From contig JASISA010000007.1 in the NCBI GenBank assembly GCA_031771865.1, positions 124,001 to 188,000 of the forward strand: a stretch of DNA of 64,000 nt. Reading direction: 5' to 3'. The notes beneath the pieces were generated by a model. The model was not told the DNA's origin and did no database searches. It was given only the letters and a program-made list of their open reading frames with translations. Below, in pieces: positions 11,170-21,252 of this stretch (positions within the stretch are counted from its first letter, which is position 1; the number at the start of each line of letters is the position of its first letter). Source of the stretch: Nothophaeocryptopus gaeumannii. Lineage: Eukaryota > Ascomycota > Dothideomycetes > Mycosphaerellales > Mycosphaerellaceae. The position numbers and the translations under genes are program-made.

Positions 11170-12601
11170 TCACTGTGAATACGTTCGTTGGATCTTGAGT
11201 ACCCCAGTTCGCCGAAACGCGGTGGAACCATATCCAGGCTGGTTTGTCTCTAGCGGAGCTAGGACCATACAGTCGAGTGTCAAGGGAGCCAGTTCTGAAT
11301 TGTAGTCGTCGTCGTCAAGCCAACTGCCATAGGTGACTGATAGAATAGACATCAAAACATCGTGCTCATCTTGCCCCGATGTTCTCCGCTCCACCATCAT
11401 GTCAGAGCCTCGGTCCCAAAACATATGGCCTGAATGTGTGTCTCCTCCCAATATCCTCGCCCATGCGAGAACCTACGGATCATGATCATAATCCTCCTGC
11501 ATGTAGTATGCTTCGTCAATGAGAAAAGACGCATAGACTCGTCGGTGTTTGCCTTGGAGATATATCGAGCCTCTCTTCACGTTGCCAGTATGATCTCCTG
11601 TCTGGTAGACGATTCGTATATTAATCACTCGGTACAGATTCCCATTCGGGTCGCCCGCACCGAGCGATAAGAACGAAGGTCTCACCATTGACGCTCAACC
11701 ACGACCAAGTTGGCATGTTGCAACAGCATTCAGTCGCGACTTCACGCGGGCGCCTCGTCGTCCAGCCGAGCTGTTTGTGCGAGCTTCTACGGTCCATTCC
11801 GACGATATACCGGTCATTGAGTAGCGATTCAAACCGTTCCGCTATACCAGAGAGGGCAAGAACCCGATCGGATGGGTTGGTCATTCGGCGACGAGAATAA
11901 TCGACCTGGATTTGAGCCACCGTTCCAAGACTTGCTCGATGTAGGTTAACAAGGCGAGAGCCGACGAGCTGTGGGCCTCTAGTGCCGAACAGTCTTTTGC
12001 TGCTGTCTTCAGGTGCTGTAGCAGATACGTTGCAGTAGCTATGCTCATACACCTTGTTCATAAGCTCCACCTCCCGCAACCAATTCGTGCAGTCATCTGT
12101 GTCCTGCATGATGCAAAGGCTGTCTATCCATAGCACATGGACGTCCATTGCTCTGCTTACGTCAACAGCATCTTGGAAGGTTTGTGGCAGGCTCTGCATC
12201 TGATAGCCGCCGCTTTAAGTCTCGAAAAGTTGTTGGGTCAAAAGACATTTAAGTATCGTACTGTCCAACTCCAAATCAAGTACGAACGTGGGCTTTCTGG
12301 CATTGTGGATCGAGTTCCATAGACCGACGCAAATCCAGCAGCCTGCACGCAGAGCACCAATCAGACTCCCGACTTGCTGCTGATGTTGATAGAGATCACA
12401 ATTCCTAAGTTCGCTTCCCGTTATGTCATCGATCCTTGGCGACATACCACGAATAGCAGTATCGCAGCGTTCACAGATGCTTGATCGTTTATCGTCTCTG
12501 GAAAGCAATGCTGCGGCTTGAAGGCCTGCGGCGAGGACTCTGGCATGTTTTCCACTTCGTTGCAAGTGCTGCTGATAATAGTCGCAAGATTCATTGTCCA
12601 A
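11170..12601 (-). pseudogene. Heterokaryon incompatibility (HET) domain gene, damaged
   Basis: Reading on the minus strand, a zinc-finger-like N-terminal part (ICERCDTAIRGM, LRAGCWICVGLW) is followed by the second half of a HET domain (SLPQTFQDAVDVSRAM, VLWIDSLCIMQDTDD, NKVYEHSYCNVSATA) and the usual C-terminal region (MPTWSWLSVNG, GSIYLQGKHRRVYASF, LDCMVLAPLETN). Faults: the first half of the HET domain, including the SHCWG motif, is missing; TAA interrupts the frame at 12217-12215; TAG interrupts it at 11475-11473; the N-terminal frame has no upstream ATG before a stop. An 88-nt intron (11685-11598) restores frame in the C-terminal part, so not every break is a lesion. HET proteins trigger cell death after fusion of unlike hyphae; this copy is probably non-functional. 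Confidence 0.75.
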
Positions 12602-13233
12602 GCGAGCCCAGGGCTATGGATCCATACCATCCACGCTGTCGAAAGGCATGGACCTAAAAAGCATGCAACTATGTGCTGGACGGACTCCGAGCTTTAGGAA
12701 TGGTAGCAGAGCGACGCAGTTAAGGCTGCTCGGAGGATATTGCGCAAGAAATGCAAAAGAAGATGGTTTTCGGTAAGTCCGCCTCAGGAGCAGACGCGTT
12801 GTGTTGTGCTGAACCAGTGCCAATGTCGTGTCTCGGGATACGCAAGAGCCTTGATCGGTTGTGAGATCTGGCCAACGCTCGCAGCCTGCTTTCGTACTAT
12901 CCATCGATAGACTGGATACCGACGACCGCATAAGTCGAGACCGCATGTTTCAGCCAGGACGCATTCAGCCATGTCTTAGGCTGAGAGAGGGCAGAATGCC
13001 ACCATCCTGCTCCCGCAGTGCAACAATCCCACGCCCCAAAGGCTTGCCGTCACGTGCTCCACTTGACCAAAGCTCAAGACACCAGACTTTCGGACATCTT
13101 GGCTGTTCCTCCTCTTGGCCCGTATAATCTTGGTTCCATCTTTTTGGCACGATCTCTTGAACGCTGCGGCGCGAGTCCGAACATCTCATCGCTCACAGCC
13201 AGTTCGAAATGTCTCGATGCTTGTTCAATCCAT
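12602..13233. other. Interval with unassigned short frames
   Basis: Between the HET relic and mL53. Minus-strand frames at 12784-12972 and 12965-13189 have balanced composition but no domain I recognise and no clear splice links. They could be remains of another gene or 3' sequence of mL53. Confidence 0.4.
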
Positions 13234-13607
13234 TCAGTTCCCCGAGAGATCTTCTGCGCGTTTAAGCATTCGCGAATGTCTGTCCACCTCTTCCTGAATC
13301 TCTCTAATCTTCAGCTTCTCAATGTCCAAAGACATCTCCTTGCCGTCCTCTGTTCTACATGTTAGCATATGCCAACAAGAACTAAGTTGCTCCAAGCAAG
13401 TCTGAGGCGGGTGAGAGACCTACTAAACTTCAATTGCAGAAAAGCCGGTTTGTTCGCCTGTGCCTTTGGAAGCATCTTGACATCTATAGCCATCGTAGAT
13501 CGAGCATTGGGCGGGAGCAGGGCGAGGAAGTTGCGGGCTACTTTGCCAGATTTCGGGTTGAAGGGCGAGAACGTCGTCGCGACGGAGGTGAGGTATTTCG
13601 TGATCAT
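13234..13607 (-). CDS. MRPL44: Mitochondrial large-subunit ribosomal protein mL53 (yeast L44)
   Basis: Two exons, complement of 13420-13607 and 13234-13354, coding for 102 residues. The intron is 65 nt (GTCTCT...ATGTAG, branch GCTAAC). I chose the ATG at 13607 because the family begins MITKYLTSV; the open frame runs upstream to an ATG at 13706. Conserved segments are FSPFNPKS, ARNFLALLPPNARS, DVKMLP and, after the intron, EDGKEMSLDIEKLKI and EEVDRHSRML. The short thioredoxin-like fold and the PPNAR motif are typical of this mitoribosome protein. The donor is non-consensus, but this is the only choice that keeps both conserved halves in frame. Confidence 0.8.
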
Positions 13608-14342
13608 TTCGGCGGCGGCACTCGCTTCAATTGGTAGTGATGCTGGCGTCTTGACGTTGTAAGTGCCAATCTGATCTCGTCTCTGCGGAGCTGTCGGGAA
13701 AGCCAAGCCGGATGCTCGCTTAGGCTGCTAAGGCTAGGGCCGAGGTTGCTATTTTTGTCAGAAACGGTCTCAGCTCCGTCTTGCCTTCTCTCACACTTTT
13801 CCTGCCATCCATCTTCTCCTCCAACTCTTCCTCAGCCCCAGACAGCAGCCTCGTCCGCCCAGCGCCACCACGGAAAAGCCGTATACCGTACCAGAACCAT
13901 GTCTATTTTGGACAGTCACATCGAACACGGCTGACATACCACCTTTCAGCGGCGAATTGCAGCCAATGACACCTCGTCATAACGGCGACGCGCTTGTGGC
14001 GTATTCACAGCGGCCACTATGTGAGCTTAGCCACGCTCGAGTCTCCTGAAGGAGACATCTTTTCGCATTTTCGTGCACGAAGGATGCCTAGTTGTCTCGT
14101 CTTGTCCGTGGAGAGTCGCAGATTTTCATTGCGAGTGGACGAGTCGGCCGTGTTTTCTTGGTCTTCCCTATAACATTCCCCATCTCCCATCCCTTGCTTC
14201 CTGCCTTGATCTCTCTTGATTCATTCACGTTTACGCTCGTTCGCAAAAAAGCCACTCGCTCTAGAAAGACAAGCAATTTCGAAGAAAAACGACAGCAGAC
14301 ATCAAAATACACCTAATTCACCGCCCACGAACATTAATCAAA
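13608..14342. promoter_or_regulatory. Divergent upstream region, mL53 / GPI protein
   Basis: 735 bases between two divergent start codons. The part nearest the GPI protein is pyrimidine-rich (about 14150-14230), as often seen before strongly expressed fungal genes, followed by an A/C-rich leader to the ATG at 14343. No coding signal. Confidence 0.5.
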
Positions 14343-15047
14343 ATGTACCGCTCAATCGCCCTCACTGCCTCCCTGGCATCCATCGTCCTCGCCAGAACCG
14401 ACCTCACTGGCTGCACCAGCACCGACGTCAGCTCTCCAGCCGGCGCCTCCATCGCCTGGTACGTCCCAGGAACCGGCGAGCTCTGCGACTTCCTCGACTG
14501 CGGAGGTGGCCGTGCTCCCCCAAAGACCACCGTCCCAGGCTGCCCTCTTTACTCCGGCACTGCCACCTACTCGCCCTCCTACCTCCCAGGGTATGGCTCA
14601 ATGGCCTCTGCCACGTCTGCTCCTTCCGCGACTTCTGCCTGGGCTAGCAGCAGCGAGAGTGCGTCCGCGTCTGGCTACTCTGCGTCTGGCTCTGCGTCTT
14701 CCAGCTGGGCCGCTTCTGAGTCGTCCAGTGCGTGGACTTCGTCTGAAAGCAAGACTACCAGCGGGCTTATCCCGGCTTCGTCCTTCGGCTCTTCTCTGAT
14801 CACCAGCGTCGTTACTGCTTCGTCTGCTGCTACCACCGCCCCGGCTGTCGTCGGCGGATCGAACGGCACTGCTGCGTCGACCGGCTCTATCGGTGGAAGC
14901 GGAAGCGGAAGCAGCAACGGAACATACGGCGGCTCTCCCTCGCCAAGCAACACCATCTCTGGTACTTCTGGGGCCATGGAGACTGCGCGTGTCTGGATTG
15001 GTGGTGTCGCTGCGCTGGGACTTGGTGCTGTCGTGGCTGCTTTGTAG
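14343..15047 (+). CDS. GPI-anchored Ser/Thr-rich surface protein
   Basis: A single exon of 234 residues. There is an N-terminal signal peptide (about residues 1-17, ending VLA), then a conserved globular segment: RTDLTGC, WYVPGTGELCDFLDCGGG, APPKTTVPGCPLYSGTATY. Its cysteines probably form disulfides. From about residue 85 it is dominated by Ser, Ala, Thr and Gly, a likely O-glycosylated stalk, and it ends with a small-residue site (SGA) followed by the hydrophobic tail VWIGGVAALGLGAVVAAL, the pattern of a GPI attachment signal. Relatives in many ascomycetes carry the label 'siderophore biosynthesis enzyme', which I regard as unsupported. It is more likely a cell-wall or membrane surface protein. 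Confidence 0.78.
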   Translation: MYRSIALTASLASIVLARTDLTGCTSTDVSSPAGASIAWYVPGTGELCDFLDCGGGRAPPKTTVPGCPLYSGTATYSPSYLPGYGSMASATSAPSATSAWASSSESASASGYSASGSASSSWAASESSSAWTSSESKTTSGLIPASSFGSSLITSVVTASSAATTAPAVVGGSNGTAASTGSIGGSGSGSSNGTYGGSPSPSNTISGTSGAMETARVWIGGVAALGLGAVVAAL

Positions 15048-15400
15048 AGCATCCCAGAAGATACGGTTGGAGCAGGCGCATTTGGGAGGTACACCTGGAT
15101 CTTGTCCAGTTCGATTCTTGTGCATAGCGATGGATATGGAATGGTGATGACTTGAGTGTATTGGGCGTGCTAGACAAAGTATCATTTATGGATGATGTAC
15201 ATTAGCGGTTACCAGCCAAACCTTTCGCGTCGCGTGGTCTCCCTCTAAGAGGACAATAGGTTATGCACCTTTGTCTCAATCGCAGCTTCTCACTTGCCTG
15301 CGAAAGCCGCAGAAGCATTGGGATCTCCCAGCAGTGGCATGGATGTCTCATATGGATTTGGGATATCCTCTCCAATTTTCTCCCGGATACCCATTCATCT
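15048..15400. other. Convergent 3' interval
   Basis: 353 bases between the stops of two convergent genes (GPI protein and orotate phosphoribosyltransferase). It holds both 3' UTRs; nothing else seen. Confidence 0.6.
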
Positions 15401-16120
15401 TTAATCCGTAGCCCCATACTGCTTCCTATACTCCTCCATCCTCTTCACCTCATCCTCCTTCCCCAGCTTCTTCACACCCTCAATCATATTCCCCAACGTC
15501 AACACCGCCAGAACCGGCACGCCTGTCTCCCTCCTCACCTCCCCTATCGCACTCCCCCTCGGCGTCCCATCATCTCCCTTCCCCTCCTTCTCGCTTTGAC
15601 TAGGCATCTTCTCCTCTCGATCGATCGCGACTATGACCCCGACTAACTTTCCTCCCTGGGCCTTGATGATGTCGATCGCTTCGCGGATCGCTGTGCCGGC
15701 TGTGATCACGTCGTCGATAATCACGACTCTCTTTCCCTTCATACTCTCTCCAACCAGGAGTCCTCCCTCCCCATGGTCTTTGACTTCTTTTCGGTTGAAG
15801 GAATACCCCGAATCACCCCATTTCTCTTCATCGATATCTCCCAAGCTGTACGCAGTTGCAGACGCTAACGGAACGCCCTTGTATGCCGGTCCAAAAAGCA
15901 CATCAAAGTGAAAGTCTGGATGGTCGGTCGCGTAGGAATGCAGTGTGCGGGCGTAGGCTGAGGCTATGGCGCGTACGGTTCTGGTTTTGGAGAAGAACCC
16001 GCAGTTGACGAAATAGGGCGATATGCGGCCGGATTTGAGTGTGAAGGAGCCGAAGGTTAGGATGTTGGAGGAGAGGGTTAGGGAGATGAGGTCGGTCTTC
16101 CACTCCGGGATGTTCGACAT
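15401..16120 (-). CDS. URA5: Orotate phosphoribosyltransferase
   Basis: 239 residues, single exon. It makes orotidine 5'-phosphate from orotate and PRPP, the fifth step of de novo pyrimidine synthesis. I start at ATG 16120 (MSNIPEWKTDLI) because the family begins there; the frame extends to an ATG at 16258, which would add a non-conserved 46-residue leader. Visible motifs: LTFGSFTLKSGRISPYF (orotate site), FDVLFGPAYKGVPLA, YSFNRKEVKDHGEGG (catalytic loop) and the PRPP-binding VVIIDDVITAGTAIREA. Residues 190-205 are a Lys/Glu/Gly-rich insert typical of fungal enzymes. Confidence 0.93.
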   Translation of the reverse strand: MSNIPEWKTDLISLTLSSNILTFGSFTLKSGRISPYFVNCGFFSKTRTVRAIASAYARTLHSYATDHPDFHFDVLFGPAYKGVPLASATAYSLGDIDEEKWGDSGYSFNRKEVKDHGEGGLLVGESMKGKRVVIIDDVITAGTAIREAIDIIKAQGGKLVGVIVAIDREEKMPSQSEKEGKGDDGTPRGSAIGEVRRETGVPVLAVLTLGNMIEGVKKLGKEDEVKRMEEYRKQYGATD

Positions 16121-16530
16121 CGTGAATGCGTTCAGGGTGACGACGGTTGGCCGGGTCGTTATTTTCGCACGGAAGGAGTGAGAGATCGGACAAGTAGCTC
16201 GATCGGTGCTGTCGAAGTGAGTGTGCGGAAGATGATGTGAGATTCTTCGTATGCCCAACTTTTTTGGAGATGGAGGGGAAAGTAAGTGCTTATCTTATCG
16301 ACTTGATTAAACCTCGTCAAAGCCCATCACTTTGGTGCGCAGCCGCCCATCAAGTCAGGCACATTTGACTGGCAAGAAGCGGGATGGTCAATTAAGCTTC
16401 CAATTAAGCTCCAAGGCGAACCAAACATCGCGCGTCACGACGCGTTCTCTTTTCTCTTTATCACGATTATTGATATAGACAGTATCTGTTGCCTATGTTT
16501 TGATGCGTCTTCGACATTGATCTACTGCAA
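16121..16530. other. Intergenic interval
   Basis: About 400 bases upstream of URA5 and upstream of the gene relic. It contains a doubled CAATTAAGCTTC-like stretch near 16390-16412. It presumably holds the URA5 promoter. Confidence 0.5.
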
Positions 16531-16531
16531 T

Positions 16532-19500
16532 ATGGCTTCCATTTGTACTAGACGAGCAAAAGTGCACGTCTACTGCCACGTCTTCCAATGACTTATTCTG
16601 TCGTCTTCACGCGAAGCAGTGCTACGGCCTCTACAAGCAGTACAAGAAAAGCAATAGTCGGATAGATCATCACGAAGCAAATCCCCTTGAATGAGCAGAA
16701 ACAAATCAAGCGTGAGGCTGCGCTTTTCAGGCGTCATGTGAAGGAGATGGAAGCTCGGATGAAGAGGAAGAGACAGAGGGAGAATCTACAACGAGAGACG
16801 ATTTTTCTCGATGAGGCGTACAGGCAGCGTCAAGCAGGTACAGACAAGGAGGAAGCGGATGAAAAACGGGATCCAATTGTGGATGTCATCAAAGACGACG
16901 GCCGTAAGTTCGTGGACATGATGAAGCACCTGCTTTGGATGGAGCTTTCAATCGAGCATGAGGATACACAACAGCAATCAAGTGAGCAAGCTGCCATGCC
17001 TGCCACTGTTGGGGACAATGAGAACATTGGTCCTGTATGAATGGAGGCACCAAAGGAGATTGGAGAGCCCGCTAAGGCACTGAACCGCAATCAGAAGAAG
17101 CGAGCGAAGAAGCAAGCCAAAGCGGCACTTGTGCCTGTCAGCTCAAAGCCGCAAGACATATCAACAACTCAACGAGTTGAAGTCAACGAGATCAGCGAAC
17201 AGGTACGAGAACGTTTGCTCAAGGGTGAGACATCTGACTGGAGAAAAATGTCCATGGCTCGGTGCTCTCTGGAACCATCGACCATCCTACCGAGCTGCAT
17301 GGCAAAGTCCCTGGACTACCTGCCGAAGAGGTCGATCAACTCATTGCAGACGTTGAAGAGATCAAGCAATTACTTCTCTGCAAGCTACTGCTGTCACATG
17401 CAAATCTTTTGCCAATCGCACTGAGAGCCAAGAGTCTGCAAGATTTCTTCGCCGACCCAGAAATCAATACAGCAGAATTAAGAGACCTTGGCCTGCAATT
17501 CGAGCAGCCAAGCCTGCAAGAGATTCGAGACGCCTGTGCAGATTTTTGCACGAAGTGATTCGGAGGTCAGCGATGATGAAGGAGACGCCGACCCGGAAGT
17601 CGACGAGCAGGCTGAATACAACAAGACAATCGAGAGGTCTCGACGAGGCAGGAGCTTCTACGCTGATGACGAGATTGGGGACGTTTGGAAGCCGAGGCAT
17701 GAGAATGAGCTCGATGAGCGCAACTCCAAGCGTCATCAGGACATACAAGCCATGGGTAACGCTGAAACTCGCATCGACTTCGGTGAAATTGATGATGGAA
17801 GCTTTAAGAGCAAGAAGATCCGCATCAAGGTCTGCGGCCGCACCATTTGGAACTACCCTTCAGAAGGATCTATGGCTCGGGGAGGATGGCTGCATTTCAG
17901 TATCATCGCCAAAGGCATTCAGTTGGCGGATGCGATTGAGCTGTGTCGCAATTGGGGCGAGTTCTTCGAGCTGAAAATACTGACTATATACGGCTACTTT
18001 CCCTCGACCGCTTGGGGCTCATGGGCTGGAGATCGCGCGCGTACTCAGTTCCTCCAGCTTGACTTCATCCCACGATTCAGCTTTCCTGATGCACACAAAC
18101 CTACTTGGCGCGACTCTGGAGGCTCACGAAGTACTGTTACCAGGATGCACGAGATCGTTGAGACCAAGAACGTGATGTATGGCCACATCAGCCGTAACGA
18201 TCCTGTCAGTAGACGGCTCGTACAGTACCTCAACCTCTATTCATCGGAGATGTGTATCCTGGTCCCGGATGCGAAGACCGGGCGCATTGTGGTTCGTCCT
18301 CCAAAGGAACACTCGTGGCTCGCAAGATCGAAGCAAGGTCTTAGACGAGCATCTCGCAGTGAATGGAACGTCACCGGCGAGATCAACGAGGAGATGTTTG
18401 AGCGGATGAGTGATACACACAGTTTCAGTGGTTCCCGCTTCAGCTTCACCGACCACTACGGTGTTATCATTAGGGCACTCGAACCCGGAAAGCCATATCA
18501 GCAGCTGCAGGATCGAGTGAAAAATGCGCTGATCAAAGCGCATCGCTTTACTGAGGGCAAGGATTGTCATGGTGTCGCGAAACACGTCTCGAAGACTTTA
18601 CATTGAGAGCATGAGACGAGGTGTCGAGATGTGAGGCCCGGAGAGATGTCAGTGTGGGACGATCTGGAGCACCCTGAATCCCGCTCACTTGACCAGGTGG
18701 TCGAGTTCAAGAACGGCAAGGCAGTGCCACGCGACATGACTGCGGAAGAGAAGCATGAGCGATACTACAATGTGGTCAACGTAGTGGAAGACGAAGTTCT
18801 CTTCCAGGAGGAAGTGGAAGGTAAGACCATTACCGCTATTGGGGACCATGCGGATAGAATAATGCACTCACTCGTCCTCTCATCGCTCGCCTCTACAAAG
18901 CAAACATCATTGTGCCGTACCACGACTCAGAACCTGTCGGCCGAGCCATAGCCCTGCCAGAGCCTGCCACAGACAAGCAGACGCTGTTCATCAACTACCG
19001 TCGCTCTCAACACGGCATGCAAGTACCTTCAGTATCCCTCAGCCACATTGTCGACTTCCGATCCGTAGACCTCCTCAACATCGCCCAGCAATTTGCTCCA
19101 AACAATCCAGGCGCGCGCTTCTGTCTCCTCCGCATCTGGTCGCACTCCCGCTTCTGGCCCCTAACAGTCGGCCCCGAATCGCGCTACGATTGGTCATTCC
19201 TGAACACCCAACAGCGCTCTTGGCAGTGGAAGTTCTATCGCAAGGAACTGCCCGGAGGAGAATGGAATATCTAGCACACGATTGATCTAAAGCTCAAATG
19301 ATGGTCGCATCTACTTGGGAATGTGAAAGTCAGAAGGGATATCGTTCTAGTAATTGGTAAGGATCAGAAGGAACTTGAGAATATGATGATTGGAACCGTA
19401 TCTGCGATTCAGAGTGTGCCTTGGAGGAGCGAGATTGATTGGTGGAGAAGTTTTGTTGATGTTGATGTGGCATTCTTGGAAGGACTGGATAAGGCTTGGC

Positions 19501-19553
19501 TGGACTGGAGATGCCGAGAGATACGCTTCGAAAACGTACGGAAATTTGAATAG
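16532..19553 (+). pseudogene. Decayed gene of a large uncharacterised protein family
   Basis: One ancestral coding sequence can be followed for 3 kb through several frames. Pieces in order: a Cys/His segment (LFCRLHAKQCYGLYKQYKK, near 16600), a charged coiled coil (REAALFRRHVKEMEARMKRK), EEIKQLLLCKLLLSHANLLP, PSLQEIRDACADF, KKIRIKVCGRTIWNYPSEG, GGWLHFSIIAKGIQLADAI, RPGEMSVWDDL, PYHDSEPVGRAIALPEPA, and KVRRDIVLVIGKDQKELE near the end. Lesions: an apparent deletion and frame change near 16690, TGA 17038-17040, frame changes near 17250 and 17550, TGA 18604-18606, TAG 19272-19274 and TGA 19299-19301. A change near 18830-18900 could be an intron. The order of segments resembles large (about 900 residues) dothideomycete proteins of unknown function that I know only from memory. 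Stops fit CGA to TGA or CAG to TAG changes. Confidence 0.75.
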
Positions 19554-19737
19554 ATCGGTATGAGGGAGATTCGAAGGCTTTGATTTGGTAGTATCATTCG
19601 TTCTGGTATCTAGCCTACCATTGACCACAAGGAGTGAGTCGCTCCCGAAATTCTCCTTATGTTCCTACTATGTCCTCACTCATCCCTCACCCTTCTTTTC
19701 CCCTGCGCTCATTCCTTTCTCCTCTCAACATCACCAC

Positions 19738-21252
19738 TTAGTAGTTTGTCGCCGGTCCAGTAGGCGAGTACTTGTATCCAGGGAACTTGTTGAACAAACC
19801 CTGGTCGTACTTGTCAACAATAGGGCAGTTGAGACCATTGGTGATTGGCTTGACCGTGTTGTTGATCAAGTCGGTGATGGGCTGCAGCTGCTGCAGTGGG
19901 ATGGCAGCTGAGTCAGGCAAGATAGCCTCAACGAGCTGAGCATACCAACACTTGGCGTTGTTACCGCTGAGATCGAGGAGGTCAGAAGCATGGTAAACGC
20001 CTCCGGTGAGGTCGGAGAGGTCGACGCCAGTGTCTGGAGGCAAGTCAGTATTGGGTCGAGGAAGAAAAGGGGGGTAGAGAAGATGACGCACAGGTGTTTA
20101 CACCGTTGGTGTTACCACCAAGACGGAAAGACTCAGGGTATGCGAGCCAGTTGAGGGCCAAATCGGCACCAATATCCTTGAGACCATATGGGCTAGAACT
20201 CGGGCGGCGGTACCAGTTGTCAGGAATTCTCTCCTGGCCTGGCAACCACTTGAAGTCCGCAGGAGTATCGCCAGTAATAGCAAAGAACTCCTTGAATTGT
20301 TTGCCATCGAGGTATCCTCCTGGTTCGGCAGCAGAGTGGTTGGACATGAAGTTGATGACAAAGTTGTAGGCTGCCGGAGAAACGACGGTTGTAGAGAAGG
20401 GAGCCTGTCAGGAAACAAAGTTAGTCAGTCGACTCACGATGGGTTGTTGAGCTGAGTTGGGAGAGACTCACAGCGAAGTAGTAAGGGTTGTTGCTGATCG
20501 ACTGCTGGGTGTTGTCTTCGAAGTGAGCCGCGAATCTGTCCAGCGTGTACCGATCATCGGAAGCGCCAGTCGCGAAGGCAGTCGCGAACCTCGTGACGTT
20601 GAGCGAGTGTGCATCACCGTTGTTCAGGTAAGCGTCATTACGACCGATGGAGGCATCTCCTTCGTAGACGTTGTGTGAGTAGGAAATACCCTGGGCGCCA
20701 CCGAGTAGACCCTTCGTGAGAGGGTTGGACTCTGACGGGCCGCCAATAGACTAGGTACCGAGAACTGGGTCACCATCAAAGATGATCGCGTATGCGGCCA
20801 AGAAGGCGGAGGCATCTTCTCCAAGACCGTAGGCGCCTGCAAGACCAGTGGCGGTTTGTTGAATGGTCTGAACGCCGGAGCGAGAGAGGTAGCCGTGGTT
20901 GGCAGCGGCGTTCAATCTAGTCCCATCAGTATCCCTCATACACCACAAAGCTCTCTATAACGTACCCAGGACACGGACCACGAATCTCATCCGCAGCCGG
21001 GCTAGCATATGCATGGTCGCCCGTCGTCGAGACAAGCTGCTCCGGTCCATTAAAGGTGGTGCAGGGAAAGACACCACAGTTGGTTCGAGCAGCGCTCAAT
21101 GCTTTCGCGGCGTCAGTCGAAGGCAGGCCAGCTTGACGCTTGAACTGTCCAACATCGTTGCGCTTGGCAATCGCAGCGACGTCATTCAAGACGAAGGGGA
21201 AGGCAGTGGCCTGGAGGGCCAGCCCCGTAAGGGCGGCGAGGGTATACTTCAT
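19738..21252 (-). pseudogene. Secreted heme-thiolate peroxidase (chloroperoxidase/peroxygenase family) with in-frame stop
   Basis: Four exons, complement of 20966-21252, 20472-20916, 20092-20404 and 19738-20033, about 446 codons; introns of 49, 67 and 58 nt have good sites. A signal peptide (residues 1-18) is followed by the heme-ligand motif PCPG with Cys94, GLNAAANHGYLSRSG and then NVYEGDASIGRND, the EGD-S signature of unspecific peroxygenases. The C-terminal part has CWYAQLVEAILPDS. Such enzymes oxidise many aromatics and alkanes with H2O2. Codon 151 (20753-20751) is TAG between DGDPVLGT and SIGGPSESN; the frame is otherwise clean to the end, and no intron can remove the stop. A tryptophan codon TGG would explain it. 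The cause could be a recent null allele or a base-calling error, so the gene may be intact elsewhere. Confidence 0.83.

Noticed and set aside
13018..13365. Plus-strand frame of 115 codons
   Set aside because: Antisense to the mL53 second exon, whose conserved minus-strand frame is far better supported.
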